This document shows, piece by piece, positions 58,197 to 64,000 of a stretch of DNA of 64,000 bases. Numbering within the stretch: position 1 is the first letter of the stretch; every line of letters begins with the position of its first letter. The position numbers and the translations under genes were made by a program. Origin of the DNA: Tenrec ecaudatus (lineage: Eukaryota > Chordata > Mammalia > Afrosoricida > Tenrecidae); NCBI RefSeq assembly GCF_050624435.1, contig NW_027459426.1:62001-126000 (forward strand). The letters are read 5' to 3'. The notes under the pieces were generated by a model. It was given only the letters and a program-made list of their open reading frames with translations, ran no database searches and was not told the DNA's origin.

Positions 58197-59132
58197 TTTT
58201 TTGGTTGCATTTCCAACTCTTTATTTTAGTTTTGTTTAAATGCATTTTATTTTTAGACAACCTACACGACATTTTTGTGTTTTTTTCTTAAAAAAAAAAA
58301 GCCTCTGCTCCAAAAAATCAAGGTCACCGCTCCAAGTCAAGGTCACAAGTCGACGCAGAGCTCATGATGGCATCAGTTCCGTTTGTCTCGGTCCTGGTGT
58401 CGTGTGGGCGGACCGCAGACAGCTAGGAGGAGGGGCCGTCGGGCGGTCGGTCGTGCGTTGCCCACTGTCAGCACTTCTCCATCTCTAAGCCGTCCTTGAA
58501 GAAGATCATGTACGGGGTCCCGCCGCCCTCGCGGTAGTCCAGCAGGGCCACCATGCCGTCGGGAATCGTGTTCTCGCCCTGAAAGAACTGGTACTTCTTG
58601 AAATTGGCGAGGATGTGCTTGATCTGCTCGGCAGCCCCGGTCATAAAGGGCTTCATGCGTTCCGGCTTCCGCTCCTCCAGCTTGCCTTTGAGGGATTTCA
58701 TGTAGTCCTTGATGTACCTCTTGTAGGCCTCCTTGGTGAAGCTGGTCTCCTGCAAGTGATGGTTCATGACGATGTCCACGTCGGTGACCACCTTGTGCTC
58801 GGGCCCGTCGCCCTCGGGGCCTTCGGCGGATGCGTTACCGCCGATGAGCGCGTCATAGATGTGGCCTTGGGCCCTGCGGACCATGGTGCCCTCCACTTCC
58901 AGACACAGCCCGCCCGTGATCTCCCAGATCTTGTACACGTCAGAGAACAGCTCATCTCGGCTGATGAGGTCCCGGTAGATGATCATGACGGTGGCGAGAG
59001 GGCGGTGGCTGCGCTGGCTTCGGGCAGCTCGGAGCTCCAAGAGGACAGCGCTGAAGGGAGCGAAAGTTACAGTTGGCGCTGGGGGAGGGGCGGCCGGCGC
59101 AAGGGGAGGGGCATCTGGCAGAAGGGGCGGGG
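58197..59132 (-). mobile_element. Processed TPT1 retrocopy with 16-bp target duplication
   Basis: The exact 16-bp direct repeat tgcttttcaacacttt lies at 58181-58196 and 59133-59148. The insert is an intronless cDNA: a GC-rich 5' UTR (about 146 nt, 58987-59132), a coding region, a 3' UTR with the TPT1-like ACACCAGGACCGAGACAAA and AGGTTGTCTAAAAATAAAAT, a poly-A signal, and an A-run (T at 58194-58202). These are hallmarks of L1-driven retrotransposition of a spliced mRNA. Confidence 0.95.
58468..58986 (-). CDS. TPT1: TPT1 (TCTP) retrocopy, intact 172-codon ORF
   Basis: Translationally controlled tumour protein is a cytosolic Ca- and tubulin-binding protein with growth and anti-apoptotic roles. 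ATG at 58984-58986 (MIIYRDLIS), stop TGA at 58468-58470, giving 172 residues, the normal full length ending LEMEKC. TCTP signature 1 ([11 protein letters not shown]) and signature 2 ([20 protein letters not shown]) are present, as is [17 protein letters not shown] count about 30 differences from remembered human TPT1, some at usually conserved sites (IREIADG is IWEITGG here). Parental TPT1 has introns; this copy has none, so it is a retrocopy. The frame is open upstream to an ATG at 59184. No promoter evidence is seen; expression is unknown and it may be a pseudogene despite the intact frame. Confidence 0.9.
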   Translation of the reverse strand: MIIYRDLISRDELFSDVYKIWEITGGLCLEVEGTMVRRAQGHIYDALIGGNASAEGPEGDGPEHKVVTDVDIVMNHHLQETSFTKEAYKRYIKDYMKSLKGKLEERKPERMKPFMTGAAEQIKHILANFKKYQFFQGENTIPDGMVALLDYREGGGTPYMIFFKDGLEMEKC

Positions 59133-59689
59133 TGCTTTTCAACACTTTCAAGATGTCTTTTGAAGCAGATTTATCTACTGTCATGGTTCACTTGATCTCT
59201 TGACTTCTGCTTCCATGGGCACTTATTGTGCATGCAAGCAAGATGTAATCATTGACAATCCCAATATGTTCTAAAATTCTCATTATGCTATGTATTGGTC
59301 CAGTCACATAAAATGTAACTTTCTACCCACCCCTATGGGAAGAGAATGACTTTCTGTTTGTGAAAGCCTTACAAGTGTTGTATTTATTTCTTTCATAATG
59401 AGCATGTGTAACAGAAAGCATACAAGTCTACTTTTGGGGTGAACTGGGTGTAATCTATATTGAATTTTGAAGATATGGATTTACTTGCTGTATTCAATAT
59501 AAACAGGGCAAACAGATTGGTATGTACTGCTCACTCTCTATCTCTTTTAAAGCTCAGTACCTATTCGGGGCCCTCATTGTGTTTAAATATCTTAATTATA
59601 TGCAGAGGTTCATTATCTGTATCAACTTTCTGGGGTCATAATTCTTTGTAGTGTAGTAATTACGTAATGATGTCAGTTTTAGAGTCTGG

Positions 59690-59970
59690 TCGAGTAGTAT
59701 GCTCAGTGGGTCTATTAATCAAGAGATGGTGGCTTCAAACTCACCAAGTTTCCAATTGAGAAAGGTGAGAAGTTTGCTCCCATAAAGACATATTTTAGTT
59801 TTTATCAAAGTACCTGATACTTCCTCTTGAGTGGAAATGGAATGGTCCACGTGTACTTTATAGGAGAAATATGTGGTTTTTCTAATCCCAGAAAGAATTA
59901 CAGTCATAAAAACTCACAGGGGCAGTTCTACCTTGTCCTAAATAGTTATTAGTCTGCTCTGATGCAATGG
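59690..59970 (+). mobile_element. AfroSINE copy, decayed
   Basis: Plus strand tctattaatcaagagatggt, ggcttcaaactcaccaa and gaagtttgctcccataaaga follow the AfroSINE body. The 3' boundary is uncertain. Confidence 0.62.
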
Positions 59971-62790
59971 CAGTGAGAATATTTTTACTCTTATTCTGGA
60001 TTATGGTATATAATGAAAACATTTTCAGTTGCCTGCAGGGATGTGGGTGATTTTTCTGTTTTCCTGATAGTAGGACATGCAATAGGGCCAGTAGTTTGGG
60101 GATCCTATTATGGACAGCATTGAGGGAACTAGGGAGCAATTCTAGTCTGTCCAATGATTGGCTATGAGGGGGAATGGACACAGTGTTACTAGGCTTGATT
60201 TATTTTATGTTGATGATATAAAATGAAACTCTGATGGATCAGTTGTGATGGTATCATGTGTGAAGACATTCCATGGTAAAGGGATTCAGGCTGTTTGGTA
60301 AATCCTTTACTCCCTTCATAAGCTTTCTGAGATAAAGGTAAAGGGATTATCCTGAGGTATAGCAGCACAGCCTTTCATCTCTGAAAGCATTATAGAGAAT
60401 TGAAAAGAGAGATGTAGGACCTGACTACAGCAAGAAAGGAGACCTGGATCAGAGTTCTTCTGTGGACCAGCAGTCCCTACACAGTGAACCTCCTAGATCC
60501 AAGGTAATGTTGAAGCACACATACACATACACAGTGCTATCTAAAGCAAGTTAATCCCACAGATAGTACAAGCAGACAAGGAACTTGCCCCAGAAGCAAC
60601 AGAATAAGAGAGGCTTAACCTATGGCTGATAGGCTACGTAACATAAGCCACAGAATTCTACCCACCTAATTTATAAGAAAATACACTTTAAACGGAAAAC
60701 CCCCCAATTAGTGATGATTCCTTCAAAACACACTTAAAAACTAAGAAAATGTGCTGGACTCTTCTTCAGAGCTCAACACTGAACACATCTGGTTGGATGC
60801 CATTTTTGGAAGGGTATTGCCCATCCCTCTTCCCTTTCACGTTCTTCAATGTTATTGAAATCACTTGGGTTTATGGAACAGTCGGTTTTTTGTAATGGGT
60901 TAGGTTCTTTATCGGCTTGCTTGGCCAGGATTCTCAGAAGGTTAACGATTACGATAATGTCAGCCTAGGTGACAAGTAATGCCATCACATCCATGAAGAG
61001 ATTTTCTGTCAGCAGCCAGAAGTGGGAGGTGCTATCCTGGTGGGTGTGGTTTCCCCCAGTATAAATGTAAGTGGATTCTCTCTGTAAGCTGTGCAGATTT
61101 GGCCAGGTCCAGGGCCTCACCATACTTGTGCATCTCCAGACTTGAGACAGCATCTTGCCATATTTCCTACATAACTTGGATTCATCCTTCTGCATAGCCT
61201 GGGAGGAAGCAGCCTACCGTCCCACGTTCCCATCTTGGATTCCTCTGGTACTCACCTACTTGAGTCAAGAGAGTGGTCCAGAATGATATCTGAGCCTTGA
61301 AAGCCTCTACAACTGTGAATTGAAAAGGTGAGTAGTGTGACTAGAATTTTTTTCTAAACATTTCTGACACGGTGTAATGGTGGCGGGATGGGATTAAAAG
61401 TGAGGCTTGCTTCTTTAGTAAAGGGCACAGTCTCTGACACTCATGGGGAAGCACTGATTCAATAACAGTCAGTGACTAAAGGTGCGGGGGCGAAGATTTC
61501 AGAGAATGGAGGTCACCCACCCACTTGGCCTTCCCTAAGGTCTGACCAGATGCAGCTTACCCTTCATGGGTCAGGATTCCTTTTGGAGAAGATTCGTCAG
61601 AATGAGCATAGGGACCCACTCAGCATCTTGGAGCTTCCCATCCAGAGTTATGTTGCAACATGAGGCTTCATCCATTGCCCCTCTGGAGCGGCTGTCCATA
61701 GAATTTTCCCACTGTTGTTCATGGCAGCTGTTGCCTGGAGATAGAGGGAGACAGTGAAAGTCATGGTGGAGTCCTGGCTCTTCATCTCGCTGCCCCTGGT
61801 TGTTCTAGTGACAAACTCACAGGACATCTTTTGCTTGTTAAAGACAGTCTTCATATTCTAAGTTTCCAGAGCTGTTCAAGAACATTTGATATTTGGTTGT
61901 GTTTAGTTTACAGTGGCCCATGTTTGTCTGAGAATTGTGCCCCATAGTGTATTCAAAGGTTATTTTTTTTCAAAAGTCAGTCACCAGATCTATCTGTTAA
62001 AGTGTCTCTGAGGAGAAAGGAACCATCTTCTCAGTTAGCTGCTAAACATTGTAACTCTTTGTGTTATTGGGGGTTCCAAGTTTAATTTCACATTTATTCA
62101 AGAGGGAAATTGACACCTTGTGTTGTATTTATTTTGGAGGATTTAAAGAATTTTTAAAATTATGGTAAATTCTTCCTTTTAAGCTTCTTGGGTTTGCATT
62201 TGTATTTGTTTTGTTTCACTTTCTAGTAAAATTCTCTGACATTTAAGGAAAAGGCATTTCTTTTAGAATGCTGTTGTTGGTGTTGCTGAGATGACTACAA
62301 GGTGTGACATAAGTGGTTCAACTACAAGCCCAGGGAGATAACATAGAGCTAAACAAGAGACCGTCATAGTATTTTCACATTAGAATAGAGGCGTCTAACA
62401 TACTAAGAATTGTGTAGGAAGATTTGCATTCTGGTGGTGAGAATAATTTTTTATATAATTCATGAATTCTATTTATGAATCATAAAATGTCTGTTATTGA
62501 CAAGGTGTTTTAGGCTGTTCATGTTGTTAAGAGATATGGAATTGGTCCAGAATCCTACATACCCTCAGCACTGACTCATAGTTAGCCTATATGAAAATGG
62601 AGGAAATACTGGAAAATCCGTGGACATCCTCAAAATTGTAATGTTGAAATGAAATGCTGCAGTTATCATGTCACTCTAGCTTAATGAATTGGTTATACTA
62701 AGAAAGTGTTTATACTACACACTGCTATAAAGTCTTTGATGTAATCATTCAAATTGTTAATTTGGTCTTCAAATACCCAATTCTTTATAG
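59971..62790. other. No gene recognised
   Basis: Unique sequence. Short frames at 60965-61195 (minus) and 61472-61854 (both strands) have no identifiable family. Confidence 0.5.
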
Positions 62791-62797
62791 GCCATTG

Positions 62798-63500
62798 TCT
62801 TCCTTGCAAAATGCTGACAGAGACCTGCTCTGATCTGCCTTGCAAGATGTTGATCTTAATTACAAGATGCAGGCAGGGGGGAAACCTGCCCAGATCTTCC
62901 TTGAAAGATATCGATTATCTGACTTGTAAGATGGTGACAGAAGACCTGACAAAAGTATTTCTTGCAAGATGTTATTAAGTTTCCTTGCAAGATGGTGGGA
63001 AAACATTCTCTTATCTGTCTTACAATATGTCGCTGATACTCTTTTTAAAAGGTGCTGATAGAAGACCTGGTCTGAGCTTCACGGATCTTTTTTGGAAGAT
63101 GCTGATAGAGGACTGCTCTGATCTTCCTGGCAAGATGTTGCTGGTCTTCCTTGCAAATTGTGAGAGGAGACCTGTTCTGCTCTACCTTGCAAGATTTTGC
63201 TGAACTTCCTTGCAAGAAATTGATTGAGACCTGCAATGATCTTCCTTACAAGATATCGCTGGTCTTCCTTAAAGGGTGCTGATAGAAGACCTGCTCTGGT
63301 CTTCCTTGCCAAGATGTCGCTGATCTGCTTTGCAATATAGAAGACCTGCAATGATATTTCGTGCAAGATGCTGCTGATCTTCTTCAAAGAAGCTATTAGA
63401 AGACCTGCTCTGGTCATTCTTACAAAGATGTGGAAGATATTCCTTGGAAAATGCTGTGAGGAGACCCGCTTTGATCTTTGTTGAAAGATCATTAATTTTA
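62798..63500. repeat. Minisatellite of alternating 36- and 23-bp units
   Basis: The plus strand is built of units beginning cct-tgcaagatg. A long unit (about 36 bp, containing gatagaagacctgctctgat before ctt) alternates with a short unit (23 bp, ccttgcaagatgttgctgat plus ctt). About ten long/short pairs can be followed, with substitutions and a few indels, giving a 59-bp dimeric period. The unit junction contains the palindrome cttgcaag. No open frame is conserved. Confidence 0.88.
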
Positions 63501-63892
63501 AAATTATTTTTAAAATCAGATTTTTATTTTGAAGAATGTTATTTAAAAACACTGGCCAATTAACGTGTCGTGCAAGTCCAAATGTTGACCCGTGTGGGTG
63601 TGTGGGTGTGCGTGTATGTGTGTCTGGTCTAAACCTGAGTTAGACAGAGGAGTCATGGCCAGGCAGGGCATAACTGACAGGCAGACACACAAACTCAGAT
63701 GGTCCAAAGAAAAAACAGCATAATCCGGTGGTAGGCACAACATGCCAATAATATAGACCTAGAAGCAGCTGCTGCATGAGATGACCTGGAAAGCTTTTTC
63801 GCGCAGTACTCTTCCAGAAAATTGTTCCCAGCACGACTCCCAATGCACAGAGGGGAGGATCTATTTTGTGAGTGGGATCAATCTGATGTGCC
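63501..63892. other. Spacer between two blocks of the minisatellite
   Basis: Unique sequence with a TG-rich stretch at 63591-63632. No gene recognised. Confidence 0.55.
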
Positions 63893-64000
63893 CTTCCCTG
63901 AAAACGCCACTGATTTCCCTGCAAAATTCTGATAGAAGACATGCTCTGATCTGCCTTGCAAAATTTTGCAGATCTATCTATCAAGATGGTGGGAGAAGAC
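63893..64000. repeat. Minisatellite, second block, continues past right edge
   Basis: The same alternating long/short units resume (ccctgcaaaattctgatagaa, then ccttgcaaaattttgcag) and run to the window end. Confidence 0.85.

Larger units (their letters stand above)
58150..59290 (-). mobile_element. RTE LINE fragment split by the TPT1 retrocopy
   Basis: 58150-58196 (cctcaaggtaacatctttgc) and 59133-59290 (cttttgaagcagatttat, ttcttgact-like and attggtccagtcac) are consecutive parts of the RTE reverse complement. The TPT1 retrocopy with its target duplication separates them, so the RTE insertion is older. Confidence 0.8.

Noticed and set aside
58615-59163. 182-codon plus-strand open frame
   Set aside because: Antisense shadow of the TPT1 retrocopy, kept open by its high GC content.
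60965-61195. 76-codon minus-strand frame as a possible processed gene fragment
   Set aside because: I could not match it to any protein, and no poly-A or target duplication was seen.
62798-63500. CRISPR-like repeat/spacer array
   Set aside because: Both the long and short elements are repeated with drift and no unique spacers; the host is a mammal. It is a minisatellite.

Overview
The window is nuclear DNA from a placental mammal, almost certainly an afrotherian and most likely a tenrec. Three repeat families point there together. They are AfroSINE-like tRNA SINEs, RTE (BovB-type) LINE fragments, and two short copies that match the SPIN hAT transposon, which has a patchy tetrapod distribution that includes tenrec. 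The host assignment is inference from remembered families. No bacterial-type operons, CRISPR arrays or rRNA genes are seen.

Layout. 0-5 kb: a 5'-truncated L1 on the minus strand that runs off the left edge, with a small L1 nested at its truncated end, then an RTE fragment. 6.5-20.4 kb: a cluster of immunoglobulin heavy-chain variable (IGHV) pseudogenes, all on the minus strand. They resemble human IGHV6, IGHV5, IGHV3, IGHV7 and IGHV3, and all keep recognisable 23-bp-spacer recombination signals. One (IGHV5-like, 8.0-8.5 kb) is almost intact. The D-J-C part of the locus should therefore lie toward lower coordinates. 21-34 kb: AT-rich non-coding DNA with seven short L1 3' ends, RTE pieces and a G/T-rich degenerate tract. 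34.9-43.7 kb: a full-length 8.76-kb L1 on the minus strand, flanked by a target-site duplication. It has a CpG-rich 5' UTR, ORF1 with one frameshift, ORF2 with only two in-frame stops, and a 2.6-kb 3' UTR. 44-46.7 kb: a rearranged L1 with a perfect inverted repeat and a nested SPIN copy. 47.5-52.4 kb: an RPS26 processed pseudogene, then a decayed KRAB zinc-finger gene (KRAB-A exon plus zinc-finger exon). 53-57.5 kb: L1, AfroSINE and RTE pieces. 58.2-59.1 kb: a TPT1 retrocopy with an intact 172-codon frame and a perfect 16-bp target-site duplication, inserted into an RTE copy. 62.8-64 kb: a tandem repeat with alternating 36- and 23-bp units that runs off the right edge.

How it fits together. 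No gene here is clearly functional. The window reads as the distal, pseudogene-rich part of an IGHV locus grading into a LINE-dominated gene-poor region. L1 machinery explains most structures: truncated L1s with 10-18 bp duplications and the TPT1 and RPS26 retrocopies. The L1 family here has an unusually long 3' UTR, so most of its copies are truncated inside it and carry no coding sequence. The most notable items are the near-intact L1, the almost functional IGHV5-like segment, the intact TPT1 retrocopy, the SPIN copies and the 59-bp dimeric minisatellite.
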